Assembly (NCBI GenBank): GCA_947471745.1
Contig: CANJKZ010000955.1
Location: 1,485,501-1,549,500, forward strand
Direction: 5' to 3'
DNA from: Closterium sp. Naga37s-1
Taxonomy: Eukaryota; Streptophyta; Zygnematophyceae; Desmidiales; Closteriaceae
DNA length: 64,000 nt
Position numbers and translations under genes: made by a program. Shown here one piece after another: positions 18,704-30,294 of the stretch (within the stretch, counting starts at the first letter, position 1; each line of letters opens with the position of its first letter). The notes under the pieces are model-generated. The model was not told the origin of the DNA. It saw only the letters and a program-made list of their open reading frames with translations, and searched no databases.

Positions 18704-21700
18704 AGAGCTGCCCGTATGTCATTCGCACGGGTGTCCGTGCGGGCCAGACATGCGGGATGCTTCATACTGAGCACCGCTGCTTCGCCCGCCTTGACGACGC
18801 CTGGCGTGCTGAGTTTGGTGACGACGTCGAGCGCCCTCGCTGGGCAGAGTTGCTTAGGTCAAGAGTTGCTATCTTTGACCTAGACTATGATGCTATTATC
18901 TCTGCCATGTATGCTTTGTCTTTTAGTGCTGAGGGTGACTGTTACCGTTGTGTGCCACCTGACCCAGGTATAGCGGCTGCTGCTCTAGATGCTAGTGCGT
19001 CTGGTACTCCCCCTGATACTGCGCCTGCTGAGGCCTTGCACACCTTCACATTGGACTCCGGCGCCTCACGCTGTTTCTTTCGTGACAGCACCACTCTCAC
19101 TCCTCTCCCTGCACCTGTCCCGGTCAGACTGGCTGACCCCTCCGGGGGCCCGGTCGTTGCCCGTTCCTCCACTGTCCTCCCGTGTCCGGCGGTTCCGTCC
19201 GGCTCACTGTCAGGCCTTCACCTCCCCTCGTTCTCTACGAACTTGGTGAGTACAGCTGCCCTTCAGGATGCGATGGTCACTACCACCACTCCTGGGGGTC
19301 AGCGTGTGTCGATCTGCATGTGCACACGGATGGGGCGTCACCTGGCTACGTTCACTCGTCGGCCAGGGTCGAGTCTGTACACACTGGCTACCGAGCCTCC
19401 TCAGGTAGATGCGTCTGCTCAGGTGTCCACGTCAGGTCAGGTAGCCGCCTCTTGCTCGTGTCGCCTCCTGTTGCAACAGACTCTTCTGTGGCACCACCGC
19501 CTGGGTCACCCCTCCCTGCCACGCCTTTGTGGCATGCACTCCAGTCTCCTTGTCTCTGGTCTCCCCAGGTCTCTGCCTCCCTTACCGCCCTCGCTTGCCC
19601 CGCCCTGTCTTCCTTGGGTCAAGGGGCGGCAGCGCGCCGCTCCTCACTCCTCCTCGTTTCCCCCGACGACTGCTCCCCTGCAGACTCTCCACATGGACGT
19701 GTGGGGCCCAGCCCGCGCCAGTGGAAAGAGCCGCGAGCGCTACTTTCTGCTGGTTGTTGACGACTACACGTGGTACACAACGGTCTTCCCCTTGCGCAGC
19801 AAGGGTGAGGTCTCTGATGTCTTGATCCCTTGGATCCGGACAGTCCGTCTCCAGCTACGCGAGCGGTTCGGCCAGGACCTTCCTGTCCTGCGTCTGCAAT
19901 CTGACAGAGGTGGTGAGTTCTTCTCCGACCTCTTGCGGGACTTTTGTCGTGGGGAGGGCATTCTCCAGTCTTTCACGCTTCCGGACTCCCCTCAGCAAAA
20001 TGGGATTGCTGAGCGCCGCATTGGCTTAGTCATGGAGGTTACTCGTACTTCCATGATCCATGCGGCCGCTCCCCATTTTCTGTGGCCGTTTGCGGTCTGG
20101 TACGCTGCTCATCAGCTCAACCTCTGGCCCCATGTCTCCTTGCCGGAGACCTCGCCCACACTGCGTTGGACGGGGAAGGTTGGCGATGCGTCGGTGCTCC
20201 GGGTCTGGGGTTCTCGTGCCTTTGTTTGCGATACGTCCGCGGACAAGCTCTCCGCCCGCGCCATTCCTTGCGTCTTCCTTGGCTTTGTCCCTGACACGCC
20301 TGGCTGGCAGTTTTACCACCCCACCTCGCGCCGTGTCCTCCCGTCTCAGGACATCACGTTCGACGAGTCGGTTCCCTTCTACCGTCTCTTCCCCTACCGC
20401 CCTGCCCCTCCCCCGTCCCCGCCGCTCTTCCTTGCTCCCGGTCCACCTCCGGTAGACCCCCTCCCGCCTCAGGGTCCTGCTCCCTCGGGTGTGTCTTAGG
20501 TAGACCCTCTTCCTGGTACTGCGACTGTTCAGGTAGCTGTCGGCTCAGGCGCTGCTCCAGGTGCTGCGTCTGGGGGTGCGGAGGCGGGGGGTGTGGGGCC
20601 AGAGGGTGCTGGGTCTGGGGGTGCTGAGCCTGAGGGTGTTGAGCCTGGGGGTGCTGAGTCGGAGGGTGCGGAGTCTGGGGGTGTTGAGCCTCGGGGTGCT
20701 GCTTCGTCTGGAGGTCCTGCTTGTGCTTCGCCGCGACTGTCCTCACAGCAGCTGCGTGAGTGGCTTGTTCGGCGCACACACCGTCGGAGTGGAGCTCCCG
20801 GAGCTGGAGGGGCTGGAGACACTGGAGCTGGAGGTGCTGCTCTTACTACTAGAGCTGGCGGTACTGGAGGTACTGCGGCTACTGCTCCTGGAGGTGCTCG
20901 TACCAGGGGTGCTGGAGCTGCCGGGTCTGGTGGTGTTGGGTGCGCTGGAGCTGGAGACCCTACGGAGCCTGGAGCAATTGGCGCTGGAGGCGCAGGAGCT
21001 GGAGGAGCTGGAGTTGGAGGCCCTGGCGCAAGAGGCGCTGGGGCTGCAGGAGCTGGAGCTGTTGACCCTGGCGCTGGAGGTGCTGGAGGCACTGTGCGGC
21101 CGCGACCGTACTTCGTTCCCCTGCTTCAGCAGGTTCTTGGTGTCCCGTCTTCTACTGGTCTTCCTCCTCCCTTCCTGTGTCCACCGCCTGACCAGTCACA
21201 GCCGCCGTTACAGCGAGGCTCCCCACTGCCTGCTCCCTCTCCTTACACTGAGAAGTCCGGAGGTCTTACAGAGCGTCGTGAGCTTGCGTCTCATCCTGTC
21301 TCGCCTGTTCGCACTGCTCGTCGCGCTTCACGTTCGCGTCCTCCTCCTGTCCCCGGCACGCACACTATGGCACTCCGTCCTTCCTCTGTTCCACTGCGTG
21401 TTCCTCTGCCTGCTCCTCCTGCGTCCTCTCTTCCTGAGGTCCTTGACCTTGCGTCTGACCGCGCTCGTGCTGCCAGTCCCACTGTCTCTCGTCTCCTTGC
21501 CACTGCTGTCACTGACCCTTCCTTTGAGTCTGCTGCTGCGTGTGCTCTCATTGCTGAGCTGCTTGACTTTGTTGCTGCCTGCCGTCTCGACTACGCCTCT
21601 GCTCTAGTTGATGAGTCTGTGTCTGCCAGTCCTCCGTCCGTCGGGGGTGAGTGTGCTCTTGGCACGGACGTCCTTGAGGACAGGCAGGAGGACTTTGAGT

Positions 21701-23344
21701 GCCTTGCAGCTGCTGTACCTCGTTTCGCTTCCATGCTGCTTGCCCCTGAGGGAGACCCGAATGCTCCAGACATCCCGACCCCGCGCTCTTACGCAGAGGC
21801 GATTACGGGTCCTTACTCCTCTCAGTGGCAGACAGCTATGGATGCCGAGATGGCATCCTGGAAGTCCCTAGGCACCTACGTCGACGCATTTCCCCCGTCT
21901 AGGGCGAACATAGTCGATGGCATGTGGATTTTCAGGGTGAAGCGGCCACCGGGTTATCCGCCTGCCTTCAAGGCGCATTATGTTGCTCGAGGCTTCAGTC
22001 AGCGACAGGGAGTTGACTACTTCCAGACCTTCTCCCCCACCCCGACGATGACTACTCTTCGGGTGTTGTTGCACGTCGCTGCTCAGCGGGACTACGAGTT
22101 GCACTCTCTGGACTTCAGCGCAGCTTTCCTGCAGGGCAGCCTGCACAAGGAGATCTGGCTGCGCCGACCACCTGGTTTCACTGGGACGTTTCCTGTAGGT
22201 ACTCAGTGGAGCCTCCGCCGGCTAGTCTACGGTCTCCGCCAGGCGCCTCGCGAGTGGCACGTGACACTCAGGACTACACTTGCGGCTCTTGGGTTTGCTC
22301 CTTCTCCAGCGGACCCCTCGCTGTTTCTACGCACCGACACCTCGCTGCCGCCGTTCTACGTCCTCGTGTACGTCGACGACCTCGTCTTTGCCACTGCTTA
22401 CACTGAGGCACTGACCCTTGTGAAGTCCGAGCTGCAGAAGAGACACACCTGCACTGACTTGGGTGAACTGCGCAGCTATCTTGGCCTGCAGATCACCCAG
22501 GACAGAGCACGGTGCACTATCACACTGACTCAGTCACACATGGTGCACCAGGTCCTTCAGCGCTTCGGCTTCCAATTCTCCTCGCCACAGCCCACTCCTA
22601 TGTCTACCAGCCACTCGCTCTCAGCTCCACCTTCGGACGAGTCCGTAGAGCCGAGTGGTCCGTACCCAGAGCTTGTGGGTTGCCTCATGTACCTGATGAC
22701 GTGCACACGACCTGACCTCGTGTACCCTCTCAGCCTTCTGGCTCGCTACGTGGCTCTCGGTAGGCACCGAAAGGTGCACCGGGATGCTGCGAAGAGGGTA
22801 CTGCGTTACCTGTGCAGTACGTCAGGCATGGGGCTTGGAGGACGGGGTCCAGTTGTTCTCACTGGTCACGCAGACGCCTCCTGGGTTGACGACTCAGCTA
22901 CGCAGCGGTCGTCACAGGGTTACACCTTCAGCCTTGGTTCCGGCTCTGTTTCTTGGCAGTCTACCCGCTCGTCTTCGGTTCTCAGCTCCAGTTGTGAGGC
23001 TGAGATCTACGCCGGGGCCATGGCTGCTCAGGAGCTACGCTGGCTCACCTACCTTCTGACCGACTTGGGAGAGCAGCCTCGTTTGCCTCCAGTTCTGTAC
23101 GTAGACAACAAGGCCATGATTGCCTTGTGTCAGGAGCACAGACTGGAGCACAAAACGAAGCACATCGCTCTGCGATACTTCCTTGCTCGAGAGTTGCAGC
23201 CGTGGCCAGCTTTGTCTTGCGTACGTGGCTACTCGGGCCAACACTGCTGATGTCTTCACCAAGGCACTTCCGCCTGGTGATCATCAGCGCTTTGCTACTG
23301 TGTTAGGCCTTGTGCCTACTTTGCCTCACTTGCTTACTGCTTGA
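18704..23344 (+). pseudogene. Element C pol (knuckle, PR, IN, RT, RNase H)
   Basis: The frame restored after E runs to a TAG ending at 20499, where paralogues have CAG. It holds the expanded zinc knuckle (CPYVIRTG...CGMLHTEHRC), protease LDSGAS near 19060, the integrase HHRLGH motif near 19490 and the D-D-E core (HMDVWGP; LQSDRGGEF, where relatives have LHSDRGGEF; GIAERR). After the stop, 20593-23250 is open: Gly/Ala linker, RT (VYVDDLVF near 22370) and RNase H. A 2 bp deletion at about 23200 (GCAGCAGCG to GCAGCCG) shifts the last RNase H residues, which end at 23344. One point stop and one small indel were enough to kill it. Confidence 0.9.
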
Positions 23345-23558
23345 CTCTGCTTGTAATGTGATCTCTATATATACCTGCATGCTTGCACTTGCTAGAGTAT
23401 GATCACTGTATTGTTTGTTCTCTTTATATAACTCTGCATGTGAACTAGCCTTGTGGCCATTTGCTTGTGCTCGGACTGTGTGGTGACTTTGTGATCCACC
23501 GTGAGCTTGCTTTGCTTTTCTTGACTGGTCTTGTGACCACTTGTTCTCCCCCACTTCG
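23345..23558 (+). other. Element C 3' block, truncated before the 3' LTR
   Basis: Matches the conserved 3' block of the other elements up to CCCCCACTTCG at 23558, then diverges abruptly. The purine tract and 3' LTR are missing, so the right end of C has been deleted or rearranged. Confidence 0.75.
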
Positions 23559-24110
23559 TCTGCTGACTCATCTACCAAGCTCTGATTGGTCTGAAAATCG
23601 GTGTGGCTGTTTTTTGCCGTTTTTCTCAGGTGGTCAACGAGTTTCAGGACAACCCAGCATTGGAGCAGCACGTAATAGCTGTCGAAAGTTACTGTTCCGT
23701 AGTCATGGTGCACTATTGGCAGCATTTCCCTTGCCACCCTTTCATTGTTGTAATGCCAATGGTGCAGGGACAGAGAATGAGACAAGAAGTACAGGTGGTC
23801 AAGTGGGACTCTACCACCCTTCTTTTCAGAAGTGTGGTCTTCATGGAAGCAGCTTGCAAGAGGGTGCAAGTGGGAAGACAAGCTGACTCATGGTTGGCTT
23901 GACTCACTATTGGTGGCCTTGAGTACAGCTCTGAACATCCAAGTGTGGTTGGCTTTGCTGACCTAGCTAGGACGTTTCCCATCCTTCTCTAGCCTTTCTA
24001 CCCTAGGACTCAACCTTCTTTGAGTTCTCAGGATGGTCCCAACCCCTTAAGAGTCCCCTTGGCAATGTTGTACTCACCTCTGCCTTGCATCAATGAAACG
24101 ACACGTTTTC
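23559..24110. other. Unassigned segment with a 99-codon open frame
   Basis: The plus-strand frame 23603-23902 (MAVFCRFSQVVNEFQDNP...) follows a pyrimidine-rich stretch ending in CAG at about 23630 that could be a splice acceptor. Composition is ordinary (not the GC-rich retroelement type). I do not recognise a family; it may be host exon sequence or a remnant of an unrelated transposon. No other feature seen. Confidence 0.3.
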
Positions 24111-24111
24111 A

Positions 24112-24345
24112 GCCGAGCTTACGTTTTTGTTCACTGCGTAGCGCATACACCTCTGATGAAAGCAAGCAATATATAGTTGGAAAGCAGACATCTGAAGCTA
24201 ACTCTTGTCCAAGTTTCAGCGTTATATAATATCGGAGCTGATCGTGACGGCGTTCTGAACAGAGGCGTTTTGAAGTCATCAGATTCTGCTTAGGCGGTTT
24301 CATGAGCATCCGTGACCCCTAAGTGAACTCTAGACTAAAACAGAT
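24112..24345 (+). repeat. Left copy of diverged direct repeat
   Basis: Resembles 25315-25550 in the same orientation, sharing AGCAAGCAATAT, GTTGGAAA, TTTCAGC, GAACAGAGGCG, CTTAGGCGGTTTCA and GACCCCTAAGTG in order. By eye the copies are about 75-80% alike. They may be old LTRs or internal repeats flanking a decayed integrase fragment. Confidence 0.6.
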
Positions 24346-24359
24346 GATGACCTCTGACA

Positions 24360-25290
24360 CCAGCACCTCGTCCACCCTTTGCCCCAAACCTTCAACAACT
24401 GCATCACGGCCAAAGTGTTCCTGCCCGGCACCATACTTCGACCCGACGGCTCAGAACCTCGAAGCACCTCACAGCCATACACCTGCATTGTCTGCCCTAT
24501 AGCCGCTCTCTCGCACCAGCCTTACCCTTTGCCCGAGCCCAGTACCAACCGCCACAAGTAGATGCACAAGGTCTACAGCGACTATCTCATTGTCGGCTAC
24601 AGAGGGATTAACGATGAGTGCTACACTCTCACCTTTGTAGAGGCAAACTTGCGCTACGTCTGGGTTGCGAACCTGGACAACCGCAGGAAGGCCTTCAAAG
24701 TGTTCCGCATCTGGTTGGCACACGCGCAGCGTCAATCAGGAAAGAAGTTGAAAATCTGGCAGACTGACGCTATAGCTGAATTCCGTAGCAACGAGCTGCA
24801 GAAATTCCTCACGGCGAAGGGAATCCTGCACCACATCTCACTCCCCTATGCGCACCAGCAGTAAGGTGTCACCAAACGCACCAATTGCACACTCATGACG
24901 AAGGTGCGGGCACTGCTTAAATAGTCCGGACTTCCCACTGGGTACTAGACCTATGCGATACACCACGCCGTGAAGCTGCACAACTTCTCTCCACCACAGC
25001 AAATAGGGAAAACCTCTCACCTCACGTGAAGTGGACTGGGACGAAGGGTGACACCTCCATGCTGATTGTTTGGGGCTGCATGGTGCAGAACATGCCCACC
25101 TCCACGACCATCGGCAAATTCACCGACAGCGCGCGCTGGGGAGTTCACCTTGGGATCAGCTACAGACCAAGATCCCACCTACGTGAGACGTTATGTTCTA
25201 CAAACGTCTCGCCCTTGCCAGGTTCCGCGATGATGAACGAGCAGGAGCTGCACGAGCTTACGCCCGTGGAGAAAGAAGTTTCACCTCAAT
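24360..25290 (+). pseudogene. Decayed copia integrase fragment
   Basis: The frame at 24562-24864 resembles the copia integrase core: VYSDYLIVGYRG near the first Asp, RYVWVANLDN, a degraded second motif QTDAIAEF instead of a xSDNGGEF type, and GILHHISLPYAHQQ before the Glu helix. After a TAA the similarity continues in the same region (GVTKRTN, then a LHNFSPP-like stretch) and resumes at 25026 with WTGTKGD...VWGCMV, the region after the core. Multiple stops and mutated catalytic positions show an old, dead copy of a family unlike the GC-rich elements. Confidence 0.72.
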
Positions 25291-25314
25291 GAAAATAAAT
25301 ATTTTCAGGCGTGG

Positions 25315-25550
25315 TTCCGTTTTCAATCACTACGTAGCGCTCACATCTCTGATTGAGACAAGCAATATACCGTTGGAAATCAGACACCTAAGGCTAACTG
25401 TTGTCCGCGTTTCAGCATTTACCTTGTCCGGTGCTGATGGTGACGGCACTTTGAACAGAGGCGGTCTTAATTCGTCAGATTCTACTTAGGCGGTTTCACG
25501 AGCTTCCGCGACCCCTAAGTGGACTCTGGACTATAACAGAGACAGTTACG
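25315..25550 (+). repeat. Right copy of diverged direct repeat
   Basis: Partner of the repeat at 24112-24345. With the intervening 1 kb it could be an internally deleted, ancient LTR element, but no PBS or clean TG/CA termini could be recognised. Confidence 0.55.
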
Positions 25551-26690
25551 CCTGTTGCAATTCCTTTGTTGGTAACCATTCGGTCTGGGTTAGTAAACAC
25601 TCACGTCATTTGACTTGCGACAATCGACTTGCGTGCCCTATATGGGCTATCGCGATAGTATTGCTGGTGTTGCTTCGGTAGTGACTGGTGTGATACTGCT
25701 GCACCTTCGGGAATGCTAAAGTACTTCCCTTCTTACTCCAATATTCCCTTAATTCCTGAAGGTGTGCCACGTGGCTCCTCTTTGTTAGAGACTAAGGAGG
25801 GAGTCTATGAAGATTAAGGGCTGAAATATCTCAAAATTGTCAACTATAATTCTGGAGAGAAACGTCGTCGTCACAAGAAACGTCGTCGACAAATAACACA
25901 CTCTTAGAATTCTCTCAAACTTGAGTATATTGTAGCCCTTGACTGTGGCTATCTTTCCCAATTTGAAGTGTATCAAAATATGGAGTATAACTCGAGTTAT
26001 GAACTTCGGCGCACTAGAGGGTATGCTGCCATAGAAACTTGACTCAATCACAAATTTGTCTCACAAGATCACACAAGGAAGTTAGAGTAGCAATTAAACC
26101 AGGTAGGAAGGGATGAGGAGGACGAGAGGGAAGGTCCCAAGGGATTTTCCAACCAAGGAAACTCCATACCACACAATTCTCCCCTCTATAGGCACCCCAA
26201 CTTTGACATTTGTCACTTTCCCAACTCATGCCATCCACCTCACCCAACTTGGCCACACTTGCCAACCTGGTTTGGCTTATTCCAACCACTTGGCATCATC
26301 TACAGTGATGGTGACGAATTTCCCAACCCCCAAAAGTCTGTACCCCATATTGAGTCAACCCGCAAATTCCCATAGTCGCTGCATCACAATAAAAAAACTT
26401 CGAACGATCATATCTTTCTTGTTCTTGCTTCGATCGCGATGATTCTTGGTTCATCGGAAAGCTCTTGAGCAGAGAAGTCACTTCAGATATCGGCCCAAGC
26501 CAAATAAAATTCCCACACACACTCAGAAAATCCAAACCACACCAAACACAAATTCTTGCACACACCATGCATGCAACGCACGAACATATGATGGGAGGCA
26601 GACAGACGTGAATGCAAATGATAGCATCACATAAAAAACTCCCCATCTAGCTGCCTACCATCATCCCACATGCCATAGCCCAAGCATGCA
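25551..26690. other. AT-richer interval without recognisable genes
   Basis: No coding similarity seen. A short tandem duplication of AAACGTCGTCG lies at about 25860-25888. The part next to 26690 may include the 3' untranslated region and LTR of fragment F (minus strand), but I could not define LTR borders. Confidence 0.4.
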
Positions 26691-26693
26691 CCC

Positions 26694-27956
26694 TCAATGC
26701 ACACTCATTCCAGCAAGCTTCATCCCCTTCCAATGCTCATTTTCAGCCAGGCGCTTGGTGAGAATGTCTGCCGCCTGCTGCTGGGTCTTCACTCTCTCCA
26801 ACCGCACTTCCTTGTCCAGGAGCCTCCTCACCCAGTGCCACTTGGGCCTGATATGCTTTGTCAGCCCATGAAGACATGCATTCTTGGCCAGCTTCACAGC
26901 TGAATCATTGTCACAGAACATCATAGTCGGCTCCCTCTGACAAACACCAATCTCCTCCAACAAACGCCTCAGCCACACCACCTCCTTCGCCCCATGATGA
27001 AGGGCCATGTACTCGGTCTCACACAAGGACAGCCCCACCTCGTTCTGCTTCTTGCTGCGCCAGCTCACTGCACCACCTCCAAACAGGCACACATACCCTC
27101 CAGTGCTGGTGCCATCCGCCTTCACAGAGTTGAAGCTGGCATCGGTGTAGCAAGTCAAGAGCATCTCCCCCTTGCCCAAATCAGCAGCACCCCGTTGCTG
27201 CCTTTGCCTCACAGCACTGTACTCCAAACCCGAAGGCTCCACAGTGAAACCTGAAGGTAGTGGGGTGGCTGGCTTTCCTCCATCTTGCAGCCCATACTTC
27301 TCAGCCAGCCCCTCACAGTACTTCCTCTGGTGCAACCTCAACACTCCCTTGTCAAGGTCTCTCTCCACATGCATCCCAAGGTAATACTTGACATCTCCCA
27401 TCTTCGAGCACTTGAACTGCATCTCCAGCATCTCCTCCACACGCTCAATCATTGCAGACGACTCAGAGACGAGAAGGATGTCATCCACATATACTAGGAG
27501 CATGAGGAACTGCTCCTTCTCTTGCAGCAGGATCAAGCTGTGATCACACTTGCTCTTCTTGAAACCCCCAGCCAGCAGTGTCTCCTCCAGCTTGTGGTAC
27601 CATGAGCGAGGAGCCTGCTTCAGGCCATAGATGGCCTTCTTGAGCCTGCACACCCTGCCGCTCCCATCATCCAACCCCTCAGGCTGCAGCATGTACAGCT
27701 CCTCTAGGATGATCCCATTGAGGAAAGCAGTTGTGATGTCCATCTGCTTGATCCTCCATCCACGGTTTGCAGCCGTTCCCAACATCACCCTTAGTGTAGT
27801 CCCTTTCCCCACAGGAGAAAAGATCTCATCAAAGTCCTTCCCCTTTGTCTGCTGGAACCCCTTAGCCACAAGCCTTGACTTGTAGCGGGTCAGCTCCCCA
27901 TCAGGTCCGTACTTGTTCGTACTAGCCACAAGCCAACTCTCTTGATGACTCCACAC
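26694..27956 (-). pseudogene. Fragment F: Tnt1-like copia RT-RNase H
   Basis: Open for 420 codons on the minus strand. It starts inside RT (RYKSRLVAKGFQQ), continues through KQMDITTAFLNG, a LKQAPRSWY motif and the catalytic LVYVDDILLV, then RNase H motifs (CYTDASF, SLCETEYMA, DNDSAVKLA) and ends naturally (ADILTKRL...). Compared with element M (52630-57006), about 70 residues between the PSGF motif and GLEYSA are missing in frame; this is the connection-domain region with the usual SLMY...TRPD motif. The N-terminal pol and gag are absent: the fragment abuts the end of fragment G at 27957-27970. Confidence 0.85.
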
Positions 27957-27969
27957 AGTCCACGCAGTA

Positions 27970-29082
27970 CTAAATTTTCTGACGTGGCAGTTTCTTCGTC
28001 AAGAAGTCAGCAAAGTTGGACTTTCCCCTTGTCGATTTCGTCCTTGACGAAGAAGTAATGGAGGTGATGTGTTTCGTGCGGTTGACGAAGCCGGGTTTGT
28101 TTGCGATCTTGATCGCACTTTGGTTGTTGCAAAGTATATTGAATGACCTGCTCATCGCCATTTTTGTTTTCTTTAGGAGCTCCGTAAGGTAAAGGCCTTC
28201 GCAAATTGCTGATCTTGCTGCGATAAACTCAGCTTTGGCTGATGAGAGGGCGATGGGCTCTTTCTTCTGGGAGTTCCAAGAGATGGATCCCATAGGTTCA
28301 AGCTTGAAAATGAATCCTGTGCGGGACCTCCAGTTGTCTGCGTCCCTTGCATGGTTATCATCCACGTAGCCGGTAAGTTGTAGATTAGCCTTTAGGTTAG
28401 CCTTGTAGGTAAGGCCGACGTTGGGAGTAGATATGAAATATTGTAGGGCACGTTGTAGGTCCGCCATATTCTCCCCTTCAGGTTGGCGCAAGTACTGTGC
28501 GAGCTGGCCAGCGGCATACGAGAGGTCTGGTCGGCACGTGATGGCAGCGAAGAGATGGCAACCGAGTTGCTGCTGGTAGAGGCGATGATTGGCGATGGAT
28601 AGTGGGGTCGTATCGAGCTCATGGTTAGCTGGAGGAACGCGGAAGGGAGTGGTGAGGTTAATGGGGGCGATGCCAAATTTCTTGGTGAGTGCCTCGATGT
28701 ATTTCATGGCAGTCAAGTGGATTGTGTCAGCCGAATGGATCACGTTGAGGGCGAAAAACTGGATGACGTTGTGATTGACGACCAGCTTCTTCTTCTGCTT
28801 GATGTCGCCCTCAGAGCAGTTGAGTAGTTCCACCTTGTCCTTGGTGTAGAGCAGGTCGTCCACGTAGGCAACGAGCAGGATGAAGCTACCGCAAGACTTG
28901 AGCCGGTACATTCCCTGATCATGGGGCAACTGCTGGAATCCGTGCTCGATGAGCAAGGTGTGAAGGTATTGCTGCCATAGGCGCGGGGCCTACTTAATCC
29001 TGTAGAGGGATTTTCGTAGGAGACACACGGCGTCACTATCCTCCTCCAAGGCGTGCGGCTGTTTGACCATCGCGATACTAGG
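27970..29082 (-). pseudogene. Fragment G: copia RT-RNase H of a third family
   Basis: Minus strand, starting near PSIAMVKQPHALEE (about 29080). An in-frame TAG replaces the Gln of the usual LKQAPR motif (about 28993), then 28956-27970 is open with the catalytic LVAYVDDLLY, a CRPDLSYAAGQLAQYL motif, an RNase H Asp region (LTGYVDDNHA), SSAKAEFIA, NNQSAIKIA and the conserved C-terminal end LTKKLPRQK. The divergence from F and from the GC-rich clade shows a separate copia lineage. The stop and missing N-terminus make it a remnant. Confidence 0.85.
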
Positions 29083-29565
29083 TTGTCATGCTTTCATATC
29101 AGAAACCAGTCACTAGCGTGTGGTTGGGTAAAACCACTCGCTTCGGCTTGCAAACCATTGGTTTTGGCCAATGGTTCGTGACTTCTATGCTTTGCGGGAG
29201 TTTCGTTTGCGTGTAGCCGAGTGAGAGGTCGAGATTTGGGAGAACTTGTACCCCTTTCCGAGGCATGGGTAGTGAGCGGTAGGGCTGGTATGAGGTTCGA
29301 AAGTTCCAGTGAAAACGATAGCCACTCACAAAGCTCCATGATTGCGAAATTTGGTTGGTCGAAAATTGACTCAAAACACGATGGATTGTGAATCCATTAG
29401 CATAAAATTACTGTGTCCGTAGTGTACATTTGTTTATGGCTGTGCGAATTGACATAACTGTATCTTAATGAAATCGTGCAATGTTAAGTATATATATTTT
29501 GTAGTCGTCTGGGATATAAATAAACAATTAGTGGAATGCACATTGTGTCGACCTTGTACTTTGAT
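29083..29565. other. AT-rich spacer, insertion target of element I
   Basis: No gene or repeat recognised. The last five bases, ttgat (29561-29565), are the left target duplication of element I. The continuation of this DNA is at 49792. Confidence 0.6.
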
Positions 29566-29696
29566 TGTCATAATATTATATAGCTTACTTTGTGTAGGCT
29601 ATAATGGAGTAGCCCATAAGGGGTACAACCCAATTAGGGTTAGTACTTGTACCCAACTTCTGCTCAATACATTCATTCTCGTTCAGTATTCTGACA
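29566..29696 (+). repeat. 5' LTR of element I (131 bp)
   Basis: Runs from TGTCATAA to TTCTGACA. The arms GGGTACAA and TTGTACCC are present. Differs from the 3' LTR at 7 of 131 positions by direct reading. Confidence 0.92.
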
Positions 29697-29746
29697 TGGT
29701 TTCAGAGCAGGTCCTTCCCTAGGACCGTTTTTTTAGGGCCCACCAC
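29697..29746 (+). promoter_or_regulatory. PBS, stem-loop, T tract and box of element I
   Basis: PBS TGGTTTCAGAGC (29697-29708), stem GGTCCT (29710-29715) with AGGACC (29721-29726), a T7 run, and GGGCCCACCAC (29736-29746). The loop differs from element B (TCCCT versus TCGTT) while the stem is unchanged. Confidence 0.8.
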
Positions 29747-30290
29747 AGAGCTGCCCCACTCACTGCCCTGCCCTAACAGCGTGCCACCCCGCTGGCCCAC
29801 GCGCCGCCCCTTGCAGCCCGTCGCGCCGCCCTTAGCAGCCCGCGAGCTGCCCCTGCAGCCCACGCGCCGCCTCTGCAGCCCGCGCGCCGCCCCTGCAGCC
29901 CCGCGCACCGCCTTTGCAGCCCCGCGCGCCGCCCCTGCAGCCCCGCGCGCCGCCTCTGCAGCCCGCGCGCCGCCCCTGCAGCCCCGCGCGCCGCCCCTTG
30001 CGGCCCGCCCGCCGCCCCTAGGCCCGCTCGCAGCCCTTGAGGCCAGCTCTCCGCCCCTTGCAGCCCACGCGCCACCCCTTGCAGCCCGTGCGCCGCCCCT
30101 TGCAGCCTGCTTGCCGCCCCTTGCAGCCTGCGCACCACCCTCTGGCAGCGCGCTCGCCGCTCCTTTGCATGCCCGCCCTGCTGCTTGCAGCGCCCGGCTC
30201 CTGCCCGCTCTGCTGCTGGCCACCCTAGCCATGCGCCGCCCTGCCCTGCCTGCGTGCTGCTCTGCTGGTAGCGCGCCACCCTGCTCTGCC
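29747..30290 (+). repeat. C-rich minisatellite leader of element I
   Basis: Tandem units of about 18 nt of the form GCCCGCGCGCCGCCCCTGCA with variants CCCCTTGCAGCC. Flanking frames on both strands are Arg/Ala/Pro chains without family resemblance. Confidence 0.8.
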
Positions 30291-30294
30291 CGCT

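Larger units (their letters stand above)
7180..23558 (+). mobile_element. Element C: copia retrotransposon carrying nested D and E
   Basis: A short-LTR copia element inserted in the hAT pseudogene. It has a 5' LTR, PBS, repetitive leader, gag start at 8665, and pol through RNase H to 23344, then a 3' block that stops at 23558, just before where the polypurine tract and 3' LTR should be. Elements D (8841-16319) and E (17259-18703) lie inside its gag. Removing each nested element plus one TSD copy leaves a frame open from 8665 to a TAG ending at 20499. No TSD could be assigned to C because its 3' LTR is missing; cctgc (7175-7179) precedes the 5' LTR. Confidence 0.88.

Noticed and set aside
20497..20499. 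Many in-frame TAG codons suggested a reassigned stop codon
   Set aside because: Paralogues in the same window carry CAG or AAG at these positions, TGA stops and frameshifts also occur, and TAG is not used consistently anywhere.
23303..23881. 192-codon minus-strand frame
   Set aside because: It spans the 3' block of element C and unrelated flanking DNA, with no recognisable motif.
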